NCBI RefSeq assembly: GCF_000243715.2
Contig: NZ_AHMO02000004.1
Span: forward strand, 64,501 to 128,500
Direction: 5' to 3'
Length of the DNA stretch: 64,000 nucleotides
DNA from: Leptospira broomii serovar Hurstbridge str. 5399
GTDB lineage: Bacteria; Spirochaetota; Leptospiria; Leptospirales; Leptospiraceae
Shown here: in pieces, positions 1 through 10,184 of the stretch
Layout: each line of letters begins with the position of its first letter
Position numbering within the stretch: position 1 is the first letter of the stretch
Notes under the pieces: model-generated
Database searches by the model: none
What the model was told of the DNA's origin: nothing
What the model saw: the letters and a program-made list of their open reading frames with translations, nothing else
Program-made: the position numbers and the translations under genes

Positions 1-539
1 CGGTTTGGACTCTGGAAAACGAGATGATTACTTCCATAATAGTTCCGGTATCGTTTATCGGAATCGTGCTCGGAGTATTTTATGCCATCACCGGAAATTT
101 AAAATGGGAGGTTCCGGTCTTTTTCTTAGTTCAAAGCTGGATCGCTTTTTCGCTTTTGGAACTCGTGAATTACATAGAGCATTACGGTCTGAAACGCTTG
201 GAAGTATCTCCAGGTAAATTCGAAAAGGTTCTTCCGATTCATTCCTGGAATCAAAACTTCGCGGTATCGAACGCCTTTTTATTCCATCTTCAAAGACACT
301 CGGATCACCATGCAAACGCTGGTCGTCGTTACCAAAGTCTTAGACATTTTGAAGAAAGTCCCCAACTTCCGTACGGTTATACGGTCATGATTCTGATCGC
401 CTTAGTTCCGAGTTTATGGTACAGGATGATGGATTGGAGATTGGAGAATTGGAAACAAAAATACTACGGTTCTGCGGACGGTGATAAACGAAGAAAAGAT
501 AGCGACGCTATGCAAAAAGGAAAGGTCGCGGTAGTTTAA
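1..539 (+). CDS. alkB: Alkane 1-monooxygenase / AlkB-type membrane hydroxylase, C-terminal part
   Basis: The gene is cut by the left window edge; its frame is open from base 3. The visible 178 residues hold the AlkB signature NYIEHYGL and, about 50 residues later, the histidine box LQRHSDHHA, then a LPYGY stretch and a hydrophobic segment (MILIALVPSLWY). These are the last conserved histidine motifs of the membrane diiron alkane hydroxylases, which oxidise the terminal carbon of alkanes or fatty chains in the inner membrane. The earlier histidine boxes lie outside the window. The tail is short and charged. It converges on pepN across a terminator-like hairpin. AlkB family is well supported by the two motifs; the actual substrate in this organism is not shown. 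Confidence 0.88.
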   Translation, partial: VWTLENEMITSIIVPVSFIGIVLGVFYAITGNLKWEVPVFFLVQSWIAFSLLELVNYIEHYGLKRLEVSPGKFEKVLPIHSWNQNFAVSNAFLFHLQRHSDHHANAGRRYQSLRHFEESPQLPYGYTVMILIALVPSLWYRMMDWRLENWKQKYYGSADGDKRRKDSDAMQKGKVAVV

Positions 540-552
540 AACTAGTTTCCGC

Positions 553-607
553 AAAAAAACGAAGAACGCTTCTCTAAAAGAAATTACTTATAGTAGAGCG
601 CTCTTCG
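553..607 (-). terminator. Rho-independent terminator downstream of pepN
   Basis: Arms 560-570 and 597-607 form an 11-bp stem with one mismatch. Read on the minus strand, the stem is followed at once by seven T residues (559-553). It lies between the convergent alkB and pepN stop codons and best serves pepN. Confidence 0.6.
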
Positions 608-665
608 CTTTCCTCGTCTCTTTTATTCCTCTTAATTCCCCGCAGCGAAGGGCTCGAACTGCCGT

Positions 666-3194
666 TTACTTCTTATATTTTTCCAAAATCCTTAAGGTTC
701 GAACCAAATCATCCCGTTGCTGCTGCAAATCTTTCCGCAATAGCTTGGGAAGGTTCGGGTGATTCTTAAGAAAATCCTGAGTTTTCTGAAGAAGTGCGCG
801 ATCGGGCTCGAAGGATGGAAACAGCATATGACCGAAGGCTCCCGAAAAATGCGGGTCTCTTTTTTCATAAATCGGGATGACTGAATCGAAGTATTCGTTC
901 ACGAACGGGATTAATATTTCCTTCTGATGATCCCACTGAAATCCTCGCATTCCAAAACGTAGAAAGTCGGAGGAATCTTCTTCTTTCGGTGTTTTAAATC
1001 GATCCCACGCTTCCTTTTTGATTTCCGGATCCGGAAAGGAAATGCGAGCTAGAAAGGCTTTCTTGGCACCTAGATCGGAGCCGTCTTTTTGTTCTTCTTG
1101 CAATAGTAGATTTAATGCCTCGGAATCTCCGAAGGCGCTGAGTCGGGCGAGAATTCCCCATCTTCGTTCCTGGTCGATCGGTAATCCGAAAATCGATTCT
1201 TTGCCTTGTAATAGAAGCTTTAAGTATGCAAGTTGGTTTTGCGTACGGGATGTACTTTCCAAAATTCTAAACCACAGTATCTGTTCCTGCTCTACATTCG
1301 TCTTTTTTGCAAGTTGCATTTTTGCGATTACGTTCAGTTTTTCGGACCAAGCTTCCCGCTCCGTTTGCGAAAGATAATTGGAAATCGTCGTCAGCGCTTT
1401 GGTCAGTATATGGCTGTTTCGAACGGATAAATCCGGTTCCTTCATGCCTTGGTCAAAGACCAGTTCTAGGAAGTCTCGTGGGGAGAGTTCGGCGTCACGC
1501 ACCATTTGCCATAGACTTCCCCAAACGATTCGTCGAGAGAAACGATCCGAAAGGGTATCCAAACGTTTTTTTATAAGCGAAATCGATTCCGCGGGAAGAT
1601 ATGTTTTTGCATACGCATAATCTTCGGTGTTCAGGAGCAAAAGATCGGTTGCCGCAGGTTGTAAGCTTTCTTCTAAAAGAGTCTCTTCTCCTTTGATCAG
1701 CACTCTCTTTCTTTCAATTTGGACAAACTGACCGTCGGTTTCCCGATACAATGTCGCTTGCAAAGCGTGGGTCCTATAAAGATTATTTCCATCCGACGGT
1801 CTTTGCAGTAGAAATGATTTTTCATTTTTGCGTGCGGGACTTAACGTATTGACTCCGGTGGTTTCCAACCATTCTCGGCTCCAACCTCGAACATCGATCC
1901 CGCTTATTTCGGACATGCTTGCTAAAAAGTCTTCGAGTACTGTATTTCCCTCCGCATGGCGTTTGAAATAAAGCCGCATCGCATTTCGAAATTTCTCTTC
2001 ACCGACGTAGTACATTAACTGCCTTAAAACCGAGGCGCCTTTGGAATAAGAGATTCCGTCAAAATTGCTGATCGCTTCCAAGGTATTCTCCGCTTTCCCG
2101 GCGATCGGATGGGTCGTAGAAAGTTGATCCTCCCGATAAGCCCATTCTTCCCGAACGTAGAAGTGTTCCAACGCATCTGAAAATAGTTTTCCCTTGGACA
2201 TCGAGTAATACGAAAGATAATCGGCAAAACTTTCGTTCAGCCAGAGGTCGTTCCACCATCTCATCGTCACAAGATTTCCGAACCACATGTGAACCATTTC
2301 ATGGTAAATCGTATTAGCTCGATTTAGATATTCCGAATATATTCTAGGACCTCTAAATATGTAACTTTCAGAAAACGTTACCGCGCCGACGTTTTCCATC
2401 GCGCCCATATTGAATTCCGGAACAAAGATTTGATCGTATTTTCCGTACGGATACGGAATCCCGAAGTAATCTTGTAAAAAGCCGAAAGCTTCCTTAGTAA
2501 TCGCAAAAATATTCGGTGCGTCCATAAATTTTGCGAGAGATTTTCGGCAAAACAATCGCAGCGGAATATTTCCGGCCTTATCTTCCCAGACCGCATAAGG
2601 ACCTACGATTAATGCGAATAGATATGTGGAAAACTTTTTAGTCGCGTTAAACCGAATCCTCTTTCTGTCGTTCGGCAATAACTCTTCCGAAATAGGAAGA
2701 GTATTATGAATATAAGTCCATTGAATCGGACCGGTGACTTCCAGATCGTAAACCGCTTTTAGATCGGGTTGATCGAAAGAAGGAAACAGTCGATGGGCTT
2801 CGAACGGTTCAAAGTCCGTATGCATATATTCGGCGGAATCCGCCGGATCTTTGAATTTATGGAATCCCGAACCCGTATGATCGAACGTATTTTTATATTT
2901 GACTCGTAGTTCGTTCTTTCCCGCTAAGAGTAGCTCCGCCGGAAACTGAAGACTGGATTCCTTTTTCTCATAATTGGTTTCTTCTTTGCCGTTCAGCCAA
3001 AGAATTTCTATCTTTTTGGAAACGAAGTCGACTTTGAGTTGTCCTTTCTTTCCTCCGGAATAAACGAATCGTAGAGTCGAATCTCCGGAATATTCCTGAG
3101 AGCCCGCTTCCAATTCGAGTTTAAGGGAATAAGATACGTCCGAGATTTGGTTGGATCTTAAAAGTGCTTCCTGTTGGGTTAAGATATTATCCAT
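666..3194 (-). CDS. pepN: Aminopeptidase N, M1 family zinc metallopeptidase
   Basis: This 842-residue protein removes N-terminal amino acids from peptides, probably in the cytoplasm since no signal peptide is seen. It has the M1 substrate-binding motif GAMEN at residues 264-268, the zinc motif HEMVH at 298-302 and the third zinc ligand Glu321 in LNES, with the expected 18-residue spacing. The N-terminal beta domain (1-200) precedes the catalytic domain, and the C-terminal third is helical. The length fits the TET/PepN branch of M1. An MFS transporter gene lies 64 bp upstream on the same strand. Nothing looks broken; whether it is closer to classical PepN or to other M1 aminopeptidases is not resolved here. 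Confidence 0.93.
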   Translation of the reverse strand: MDNILTQQEALLRSNQISDVSYSLKLELEAGSQEYSGDSTLRFVYSGGKKGQLKVDFVSKKIEILWLNGKEETNYEKKESSLQFPAELLLAGKNELRVKYKNTFDHTGSGFHKFKDPADSAEYMHTDFEPFEAHRLFPSFDQPDLKAVYDLEVTGPIQWTYIHNTLPISEELLPNDRKRIRFNATKKFSTYLFALIVGPYAVWEDKAGNIPLRLFCRKSLAKFMDAPNIFAITKEAFGFLQDYFGIPYPYGKYDQIFVPEFNMGAMENVGAVTFSESYIFRGPRIYSEYLNRANTIYHEMVHMWFGNLVTMRWWNDLWLNESFADYLSYYSMSKGKLFSDALEHFYVREEWAYREDQLSTTHPIAGKAENTLEAISNFDGISYSKGASVLRQLMYYVGEEKFRNAMRLYFKRHAEGNTVLEDFLASMSEISGIDVRGWSREWLETTGVNTLSPARKNEKSFLLQRPSDGNNLYRTHALQATLYRETDGQFVQIERKRVLIKGEETLLEESLQPAATDLLLLNTEDYAYAKTYLPAESISLIKKRLDTLSDRFSRRIVWGSLWQMVRDAELSPRDFLELVFDQGMKEPDLSVRNSHILTKALTTISNYLSQTEREAWSEKLNVIAKMQLAKKTNVEQEQILWFRILESTSRTQNQLAYLKLLLQGKESIFGLPIDQERRWGILARLSAFGDSEALNLLLQEEQKDGSDLGAKKAFLARISFPDPEIKKEAWDRFKTPKEEDSSDFLRFGMRGFQWDHQKEILIPFVNEYFDSVIPIYEKRDPHFSGAFGHMLFPSFEPDRALLQKTQDFLKNHPNLPKLLRKDLQQQRDDLVRTLRILEKYKK

Positions 3195-3258
3195 TCGATG
3201 AAATTAGACCTCGATCATTCGGTTTAAGCAAGGATTCTTGCGGTTTATGAAGATTGAT

Positions 3259-4518
3259 TTATCCCGTTACGTCTTTCAAGTCCAACTTTCTGAGGCGAGG
3301 CGCTACGGTCGCGACAAAGCCTACGGTGACTAGAGTCATCAGTCCTCCGAAAACGACCGAAGGAGCTAACCCCATCCACTTTGCCATCACTCCGGATTCA
3401 AACGCGCCTATTTCATTCGAGGAGCCGATAAAGATACTATTTACGGCGGAAACTCGACCTCGCATATGTTCGGGTGTATATAATTGCACGATCGTTTGTC
3501 GAATAACCACGCTGACCATATCGAAGGCGCCGCTCGCTATCAAAGCGAACGCTGACAGATAGAAGTTACGAGAAAAGGCGAAAAGAATCATGCTAAGGCC
3601 GAATCCGAAAACGCAGGCGAGCAACAGCTTTCCGGAATCTTTTTTAGGCGGCTTGGCGGCTATGAATAACGCACATAAAACCGCTCCGGCTGCAGGAGAC
3701 ATTCTTAATATCCCGTATCCTTCCGGGCCTAACGAAAGAATCTGTTCTGCGAAAGCAGGCAGCAATGCGACGGCACCTCCGAAAAGAACCGCGAATAAAT
3801 CCAAAGAGATTGCGCCTAGGATAACCTGGTGTCCGAATACGAATTTCCATCCGGAGGCTAAGCTTACTAAGATAGATTCCTTCGGTCCGCTTTCAGGTAG
3901 GGGCTTAGATGGAATGAAGATTAAAAGACCAAAGGCAAGAATCATCAAGCTCATGTCCGTAAAGTATGCCAATTCGATTCCACTGAATCCGATCAATAAT
4001 CCTCCTAAGAAAGGACCGAGTACGGACGAGGCCTGCCAAGCAATACCTCCCCAAGTTGCCGCGTTAGGAAACACTTCCTTCGGGACGAGTTGAGTTTGGA
4101 AAGCAGCTACGCTCGGGCTTAAAAATCCTCTCGCGATTCCGGATAGAAAAATTACCGAATAAATCGGGACGCTTCCATAGCTCAGGATGACCCAGGAAAA
4201 ATACGAGGTCGTGAATGAAAAGAGGAGGATGGAGCATAAAGTCAATAATGCCAGGGAGGAAACGATTACTTTTTTGCGAGGAACACTATCGACCACTAAT
4301 CCGGAAAAAAAAGCGATGAAGATGGAGGGAATCGCTTCCGTCAATCCGATCAGACCTAAACTTAATGCGTCACCTGTGATCTTGTAGATTTGCCAGAAAA
4401 CGATCGTGGATTGAAGAATAAAGGATGTAGTGATTAGAAATTTTGCGAGAATGAAGTTTCGAAATTCCGGAATTAGGAGGGACTCGAAGGGAGTTCTAGA
4501 AAAGAATTTTTTTTTCAT
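3259..4518 (-). CDS. MFS transporter, EntS-like exporter family
   Basis: The 419-residue product is strongly hydrophobic with about 12 predicted membrane segments, typical of the major facilitator superfamily. The loop after the second segment carries motif A ([11 protein letters not shown], residues 73-83), and a related stretch (MRGRVSAV) lies in the second half. The short basic N-terminus ([14 protein letters not shown]) and overall pattern resemble the EntS / MFS_3 exporters, but the substrate cannot be read from the sequence. It lies 13 bp after the Nudix gene and upstream of pepN, so the three may be co-transcribed. Start is the ATG at 4518. Confidence 0.85.
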   Translation of the reverse strand: MKKKFFSRTPFESLLIPEFRNFILAKFLITTSFILQSTIVFWQIYKITGDALSLGLIGLTEAIPSIFIAFFSGLVVDSVPRKKVIVSSLALLTLCSILLFSFTTSYFSWVILSYGSVPIYSVIFLSGIARGFLSPSVAAFQTQLVPKEVFPNAATWGGIAWQASSVLGPFLGGLLIGFSGIELAYFTDMSLMILAFGLLIFIPSKPLPESGPKESILVSLASGWKFVFGHQVILGAISLDLFAVLFGGAVALLPAFAEQILSLGPEGYGILRMSPAAGAVLCALFIAAKPPKKDSGKLLLACVFGFGLSMILFAFSRNFYLSAFALIASGAFDMVSVVIRQTIVQLYTPEHMRGRVSAVNSIFIGSSNEIGAFESGVMAKWMGLAPSVVFGGLMTLVTVGFVATVAPRLRKLDLKDVTG

Positions 4519-4531
4519 GAAACGATCCGTT

Positions 4532-5113
4532 TTATTTTTTTAAAGGGTATTTGAGGAAAAACATTCCGAGCGCCGCAACCATCATGCCGTGGTGAAGTAT
4601 GTTTTGTTCCACGAGTGAAGGAACTCCTTCCAAAGGATATTCGTAGAAGTCTATCTGTTCGCTTTCATCCAAGTCCTGCCCGGCTTCGTGCGGATGAACA
4701 TTTCGAGCAATATAAGTGTGGCACCAATTATCGAATACGGCCGGATTTCCGGAGACCTTTCCCAGATACTCCCAATCTTCGGAGATATATCCGGTTTCTT
4801 CCCGCAATTCGGCCTGCGCAGATTCAAGTAGAGTTTTCTTTTCGGCGATTCCTCCCGGAATTTCCAGGGAATATCGATCTAAACCGTGCCTGTACTGATT
4901 GATCAAAAGAATTTTTCCTTCCTCGGTTAGTGCGATAATGTTTACCCAATCCTTCGAGATCAGATGGAAGAAATCCCTTGAGACATTTCCGTCCGGCGAT
5001 TCAGTATGGCAGGCTACCAAATCGAAGATGGGAGTATGAAACAGAAGTTTTTTTGCGCCTCGTTTCCAGAGGTTTGAGTCGGGGTGATAATCTTCGGGGC
5101 GGAATTCTTGCAT
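4532..5113 (-). CDS. Nudix hydrolase, ADP-ribose pyrophosphatase-like
   Basis: The 193-residue product has a Nudix fold core: IPGGIAEKK followed by AELREETGY. The EExG part of the Nudix box is intact, but the loop is one residue shorter than usual and the Arg of REUxEE is Ala, so metal binding may be non-standard. The family cleaves nucleoside diphosphates linked to another group; the IPGG plus ELREETGY pattern suggests ADP-ribose or sugar-nucleotide substrates. The open frame extends to 5278, but that stretch runs into the divergent rep gene and has no family similarity. The ATG at 5113 ([10 protein letters not shown]) is therefore preferred. It lacks a good Shine-Dalgarno. Confidence 0.82.
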   Translation of the reverse strand: MQEFRPEDYHPDSNLWKRGAKKLLFHTPIFDLVACHTESPDGNVSRDFFHLISKDWVNIIALTEEGKILLINQYRHGLDRYSLEIPGGIAEKKTLLESAQAELREETGYISEDWEYLGKVSGNPAVFDNWCHTYIARNVHPHEAGQDLDESEQIDFYEYPLEGVPSLVEQNILHHGMMVAALGMFFLKYPLKK

Positions 5114-5178
5114 CGGATTGGCGTTTCTTCCAAGATATTCGCCCCCCTTCTGATTCGCAAACCTTTGCCTGTACGAGG

Positions 5179-5206
5179 TTGACAAGAAGCGAAAACTCGG
5201 AATTAT
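5179..5206 (+). promoter_or_regulatory. Candidate sigma-70 promoter for rep
   Basis: A perfect TTGACA at 5179-5184 is followed after 16 bp by AATTAT (5201-5206). Transcription would begin near 5213, after the upstream ATG at 5205 but before the ATG at 5220, which supports the latter as the rep start and would give an almost leaderless message. The -10 box is weak (4 of 6). Confidence 0.4.
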
Positions 5207-5219
5207 GTCCCATGATTCC

Positions 5220-7235
5220 ATGAAGCTGAACCCCGAACAGGAAAAAGCGGTGCAAACCGTCCAAGGCCCTCTGCTCATTTTTGCCGGAGCAGGATCAGGT
5301 AAGACTAGAGTGATATCGAATCGGATTTCCCATATGGTCCAGGACCATCATATTCCGGCTTCGAAAATCGTTGCTCTATCCTTTACGAATAAGAGCGCAA
5401 AAGAAATGGCGGAACGCGTCCGGAAGCTTGTTCCCCGCAACTTGCTGAAAGGAATCGTTTTGTCAACATTCCACTCGTTGGGGTTGGGAATTCTAAAAAA
5501 GCATATCGAAAAATTAGGTTATAAACAACCGTTCCTTTTGCTAAACCAGGCGGACCAAGAAGGATTGATTACCGGTATGCTAGTCGCTCAAAAAATAGAA
5601 CCTAAGCGAGCCCAGGTCAGCGAGATTTTAGGAAAGATTTCCAGAGTCAAAAACTCGGGGCCGGAATATCTGGAATTTCTTCGCACTTCGATTAACGAAG
5701 GTGATTTAACGGCAGCATCTCTTTTTCAGCAATATCAAGATTCTTTGAAAGAACAGAACTTCATAGACTTTGACGATTTAATTTTATTACCGTCCAGACT
5801 CTTGATCAATTTCGAGGAAGTTAGGGAAGAGTATCATAAAAAATTCCAATATTTCATGGTCGACGAGTTTCAAGATACGAACCGGACTCAATACGAATTC
5901 TTACGCGCTTTGATGGGAACTTCCGACAATCTTTGCGTAGTCGGGGACGACGATCAATCCATATACGCGTTTCGCGGTTCGGACGTTAGTCTTATTCTAG
6001 GTTTCGAAAAGGATTTTCCCACCGCTACCGTGATTCGTCTTCTTGAGAATTATCGATCCACCGATATCATCGTGTCCGCCGCAAACTCCTTGATTCGTCA
6101 TAACTCTTCCCGTCGAGAGAAGGAACTTTATTCTAGAGTTCCGGGTTCGAGAAAGGTGAAATATGTGGAACGGATCGACGAAAAAGACGAAGCGGAATGG
6201 GTAGCGGACAGTATTCGGGAAGAAATCATCAAAGAAGCTCGAAAGGGAAGTCAGATTGCGATTCTGTTCCGAACCAATTTTCAATCCCGGCCTTTCGAAG
6301 AGGCATTTAGAAACAGGGACATGCCTTACAAAGTAGTCGGCGGTTATAATTTCTTCGATAGGAAAGAGGTTCGAGATTTAATTTCTTATATTCGTTTGAT
6401 CGCCAATCAAAAGGATGATGCGTCGCTGTTGCGCATTATTAACTACCCTAAACGTGGGATCGGCCCCGGCTCGATTTCACTCGTGCACGAAAAGGCAGGA
6501 CATAATAAGGAGTCGTTGTACGAAACCTTATTCCGCGTCTGCGAGTCTCCGGATTTTATTCCGGATTTGAATCGAAAGGTCGCCTCCGAGATCTATAACT
6601 TCGTTAATTTGATAGAGAAGGCTAAGAAAAAATTTTCTTCCGCTCCTCGACTCTTTTTCGCCTTGCGTGAGTTAATCGCAGATTTGGCTCTGGAAAAGGA
6701 AATCGTTCTGGAGGAGAAAGAGGAAAAAGTTGCTAAAGCAAGAATCTATAATATGTCGGAACTTGTGAATATGTTGGCCTTTTTTGAGGAAAATAACGAA
6801 TCCGCCGAGAAACCCACCCTTTTTGACTTTATTAACCGACTTGCAATGCTTATGGAAGACGCTCCTACCGACGAGAAAGAGGATAATAGGGTGCAGTTGT
6901 TAACCATTCATCAATCCAAGGGACTGGAATTCGAATCAGTGTATGTAGTAGGTTTGGAGGAGGGAATTTTACCGAACGGAAGAATTGCTACTGAAGAAAA
7001 TGCCGTAGACGAGGAGCGCAGGCTGATGTACGTGGCAATGACTCGAGCCAAAGCTCATTTATGCTTGACAGGGGCCGCAAATCGCCGCAAATTTGGGGAG
7101 CAATTGAGTTCGGAGCCTTCTCGGTTCCTAAAAGAGATCACCCCTGACACTCTAGATTGGCTCTCAAACGAGGAAACTAGGCAGCAGGAGACGGATGACT
7201 TTCTCCAAGAACTTGAAAAATTGAAAACGGGATGA
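5220..7235 (+). CDS. rep: ATP-dependent DNA helicase Rep (UvrD/PcrA superfamily 1A)
   Basis: This 671-residue 3'-5' helicase unwinds DNA at blocked forks and during repair. Walker A GAGSGKT lies at residues 23-29, followed by FIDFDDL, motif [13 protein letters not shown], motif [15 protein letters not shown], and in the C-terminal half HQSKGLEFE and YVAMTRAK. The N-terminus [11 protein letters not shown] lines up with the start of E. coli Rep, as I recall it, and the length also fits Rep rather than the longer UvrD/PcrA. I therefore use the ATG at 5220 rather than the one at 5205. A TPR lipoprotein gene begins 4 bp after the stop, suggesting one transcript. Annotation as PcrA would also be defensible. 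Confidence 0.93.
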   Translation: MKLNPEQEKAVQTVQGPLLIFAGAGSGKTRVISNRISHMVQDHHIPASKIVALSFTNKSAKEMAERVRKLVPRNLLKGIVLSTFHSLGLGILKKHIEKLGYKQPFLLLNQADQEGLITGMLVAQKIEPKRAQVSEILGKISRVKNSGPEYLEFLRTSINEGDLTAASLFQQYQDSLKEQNFIDFDDLILLPSRLLINFEEVREEYHKKFQYFMVDEFQDTNRTQYEFLRALMGTSDNLCVVGDDDQSIYAFRGSDVSLILGFEKDFPTATVIRLLENYRSTDIIVSAANSLIRHNSSRREKELYSRVPGSRKVKYVERIDEKDEAEWVADSIREEIIKEARKGSQIAILFRTNFQSRPFEEAFRNRDMPYKVVGGYNFFDRKEVRDLISYIRLIANQKDDASLLRIINYPKRGIGPGSISLVHEKAGHNKESLYETLFRVCESPDFIPDLNRKVASEIYNFVNLIEKAKKKFSSAPRLFFALRELIADLALEKEIVLEEKEEKVAKARIYNMSELVNMLAFFEENNESAEKPTLFDFINRLAMLMEDAPTDEKEDNRVQLLTIHQSKGLEFESVYVVGLEEGILPNGRIATEENAVDEERRLMYVAMTRAKAHLCLTGAANRRKFGEQLSSEPSRFLKEITPDTLDWLSNEETRQQETDDFLQELEKLKTG

Positions 7236-7239
7236 GAAA

Positions 7240-7884
7240 ATGAATAAATATCTCACGATATTGATACTTGGAAACCTAACCCTCTTTTCCTGCGCAACTG
7301 CACAGAGAGATACGGCGGTTTCAGCCAATTTGGAGTCCCAGGTTAGAGCCGAGATAAAAATCATAGATGCCCAACTGCAAACGACCAACTCCGAAGACAA
7401 AAAAAGGTCGGAACTTCTTCTTCAAAAATCAAAACTTTTACTGAAAATCGAATCCTTTAAAGAAGCTTCGCTTGTTTTGAAGGAACTCCAAAATTCCAAG
7501 GAAGGAAAAAACCTTCTGCATCTGGATCATTATCTAGGTTCAGCGTATTTGGGAATTAACGATTATGGTAATGCGATCGTTCACTTCCGTAAATCTGATA
7601 ATATTGATCGAGACTTCGAATCGGCTAATCGTAAAAAGATGTGGGCAAAAGCTTATTTCGAAGACGAAAAATACGGTCAGGCTCTAGGAATTCTGGGCCG
7701 TGCGGCTCGGGACAAGAATTTTGAGAAAGACTTGTTCTATTACGAAACTGTTGTAGTTAGTTTCTATCGGATTAAGGAATACAAAAGATGCCAGATGGTT
7801 CTGGAAGAAGGATTGCAGAAATTTCCAGAGAGCGCCGTATTAAGGGAGACCTCGGAAAAAATCGCGCAACTCCTTCCGCGATAA
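7240..7884 (+). CDS. TPR-repeat lipoprotein
   Basis: The 214-residue product begins with a lipoprotein signal: basic start, hydrophobic stretch and lipobox LFSC with Cys18. The mature part contains helical repeats of TPR type (for example the pattern LGSAYLGINDYGNAIVHF and a later AKAYFEDEKYGQALGIL), which usually bind other proteins. It would sit in the periplasm or on the outer membrane. The gene follows rep by 4 bp and precedes the AsmA-like gene. Partner and role are unknown. Confidence 0.75.
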   Translation: MNKYLTILILGNLTLFSCATAQRDTAVSANLESQVRAEIKIIDAQLQTTNSEDKKRSELLLQKSKLLLKIESFKEASLVLKELQNSKEGKNLLHLDHYLGSAYLGINDYGNAIVHFRKSDNIDRDFESANRKKMWAKAYFEDEKYGQALGILGRAARDKNFEKDLFYYETVVVSFYRIKEYKRCQMVLEEGLQKFPESAVLRETSEKIAQLLPR

Positions 7885-8009
7885 TTCGACTTTCCTTTCC
7901 CCTTCCTAAAAACTCTTTCATTGCAAGGGACCGAATCGAAGTTAAGATTCCGGTTCCTATTCTAGTTTATAAATACTCCAGAGTATTTTTCATTCGAGCA
8001 AAGCGAACG

Positions 8010-10148
8010 ATGGAACGTCCTTCTTTTCGGAGGATATCCATATTCGCGATTATTTTTTTTCTAGCTCTCGCGGCGGTGAAAGAAGGCGCAGAATGGTATT
8101 TTATTCGTCGTGTTTTGGATTTGCGTGCAGTTAAAGAACTTTCTCGGAACTTTATAAACGAAGAATTGGGTAGGGCGGTTGCCCTCGGCGTCGTGGAGTA
8201 CGAGTTTCCGAATCATGTCTTTATCGAAGATCTAAAGATTTCTAGCGACGAAGACTTTGCAGCCCAACATCTCATATTTAAGGCAAACAAAATCGAATTA
8301 GTCTTACGGGGGCTTTGGAAAGGAACTCCTTCTGTCCGCGCTATTCGTATTCGGGACGCGCAAATCTCCCTGGATCTGGAAGATAAAATCTCCGGTGAAA
8401 TTCTAGGGTATATTCACAAAGTGAATATTCCCGAGATTCGATTGGAAAATACAACCGTGTCGATTTCCAAGGGAGAAAAAAAACTTTTAGAAGAAGTTCA
8501 AGGAGTCGATTTTCTGATTCGTAAAGAAGGATCGAAAATCAGCGTCGGAATTTCGGATTCGGTTTTTCCTTGGCCCGGCCTACGTTACGTTAACGGAACA
8601 TTCATTACGGATATCGGCTCGAAAGGAATGTCCCTTTCATTAGATTTTAGGAATGCTCGAGCGAGTGCGATCGGAGGTTTATATTCCGAATTTTCGCCTT
8701 TCTTTCCTCAAAGCGGCAAAATTTCGGGTAAGGCGTTACTCGAAACGGACGGAACCAGCTTGAAAGTAAGCGGGAAAACGGAGTTTTCGGGTGTTACCGG
8801 AGAGGTCCTCCAGGATTTACCTCTCCGCGAAGAACCTTGGCTCTGGAAGAATGTAAATCTATACCACGAATGGGCGCGCTCATCCCAAGAGTTAACCTAC
8901 AAAGAATACCATCGAATTTATGACGGAGACGATTTTTTAGAACTCGCAAGAGACAGAACCGATAAAGGTCTGCGTTCTTGGGATTTAAAATTGGAAGCAG
9001 CGGATATAGATCGTCTCAGGGATTTTCTACCTCTTACCGGACAATTAGAATCGTTCGGAGGCGGAGTAAAATTGTTTTGGACAGGTAAGGAAACGGGAAA
9101 TTTCGGAGATTGGTTGAAATTCGAAAGTAGTTTGATAATAAGAAACTTCCGATGGAAGGATGGAGATTTGGATCTTAAGATCGACGAAGGAAAATTCGAA
9201 TGGAATCTTGCTGGAATATTCGACGCGAGTTTGAAAGGTTCCCAATTCGGGTTCCCGTTGACGGCAAAAGCAAAAGGAAAGACCGCATTTAAGAAGGCGT
9301 TGAAAGGCGACGGTTCCGCGTATTATCCGTTGCTGGGAGAGTATAATCTCGAATTGGATACCGAGTCGCTGGTATTGGAAGATTACTTAACCTGGTATCG
9401 AAGTTTAAGACACATGGTTCGAGAAGATGTTCGAACTCGGATGGAAAAATTGATCCCTGAGATCCGTTTTATTCGCACTCCTGTCTTTAAATATTTTTTG
9501 GAATTTCCTACCGGAAATCTAAAGGCGCATTCGAAGCAGATTCGCTTGCAAAGAAGTCTTCCTAATATAGGTGAATTATCGCTCAATGTTAAGTTAGTTC
9601 CATATCAATCCAGGCTGGAAGGGAAACTTACCGGCGTATCGGATGCGAAAATTAGCTCTTATTTTACGTACGGAAACGAAAGTCCGTACTTCAATTTCGA
9701 TTTCGAAGCCGTTCAACTTCCTTGGAAAATTCCGGCGTTTCGATTTTGCGGAAAAGATTTAATTTCCGATACCGTCACCGGAAAAGGGAATATCCGATTC
9801 TTTGGAAATAATTTCCTGGATTTTTACGATCATTTCAATCTTAGTTTGCAGGAAGTTCGGCTCGAGGGGTTGCGTTGGACGGGAGCCGCCAACTTTCCGT
9901 TACCGCTTCAACCTGATTTTGAAATGGAATTCGATTACAGCGACCCGGGCAATCCCCCTCTTCGTAATCTTTCCTGGAAATCGGGAAATTTTAGCGCGAC
10001 AGCGTCGGTTTATGTGGAACCTTCCGCATTGCGTTATTCGGTCACCGGAAATACCCAATCGGCTTCATCCGATTCGTTTATCCCTGCAGTTTCGACTCCG
10101 TTCTTTACGAAGTTTCGAGAAACGAAAGAAGGTTGTATTTTAGAGTGA
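8010..10148 (+). CDS. AsmA-like envelope protein, putative
   Basis: This 712-residue protein has one N-terminal membrane anchor (IFAIIFFLALAAV) and then a long beta-rich periplasmic region. The early region, with repeated beta strands around residues 45-100, recalls AsmA/TamB/DUF748 proteins, thought to act in lipid transport or outer membrane homeostasis. This family call comes from layout rather than a sharp motif. The open frame reaches back to 7788 but overlaps the lipoprotein gene in another frame; the ATG at 8010 immediately before the anchor is the likely start. It ends shortly before the convergent lpxB. A bridge-like lipid-transfer role is inference only. Confidence 0.62.
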   Translation: MERPSFRRISIFAIIFFLALAAVKEGAEWYFIRRVLDLRAVKELSRNFINEELGRAVALGVVEYEFPNHVFIEDLKISSDEDFAAQHLIFKANKIELVLRGLWKGTPSVRAIRIRDAQISLDLEDKISGEILGYIHKVNIPEIRLENTTVSISKGEKKLLEEVQGVDFLIRKEGSKISVGISDSVFPWPGLRYVNGTFITDIGSKGMSLSLDFRNARASAIGGLYSEFSPFFPQSGKISGKALLETDGTSLKVSGKTEFSGVTGEVLQDLPLREEPWLWKNVNLYHEWARSSQELTYKEYHRIYDGDDFLELARDRTDKGLRSWDLKLEAADIDRLRDFLPLTGQLESFGGGVKLFWTGKETGNFGDWLKFESSLIIRNFRWKDGDLDLKIDEGKFEWNLAGIFDASLKGSQFGFPLTAKAKGKTAFKKALKGDGSAYYPLLGEYNLELDTESLVLEDYLTWYRSLRHMVREDVRTRMEKLIPEIRFIRTPVFKYFLEFPTGNLKAHSKQIRLQRSLPNIGELSLNVKLVPYQSRLEGKLTGVSDAKISSYFTYGNESPYFNFDFEAVQLPWKIPAFRFCGKDLISDTVTGKGNIRFFGNNFLDFYDHFNLSLQEVRLEGLRWTGAANFPLPLQPDFEMEFDYSDPGNPPLRNLSWKSGNFSATASVYVEPSALRYSVTGNTQSASSDSFIPAVSTPFFTKFRETKEGCILE

Positions 10149-10184
10149 CGCCATTTCGGAATATTAATGATCTCAATGGATCCG

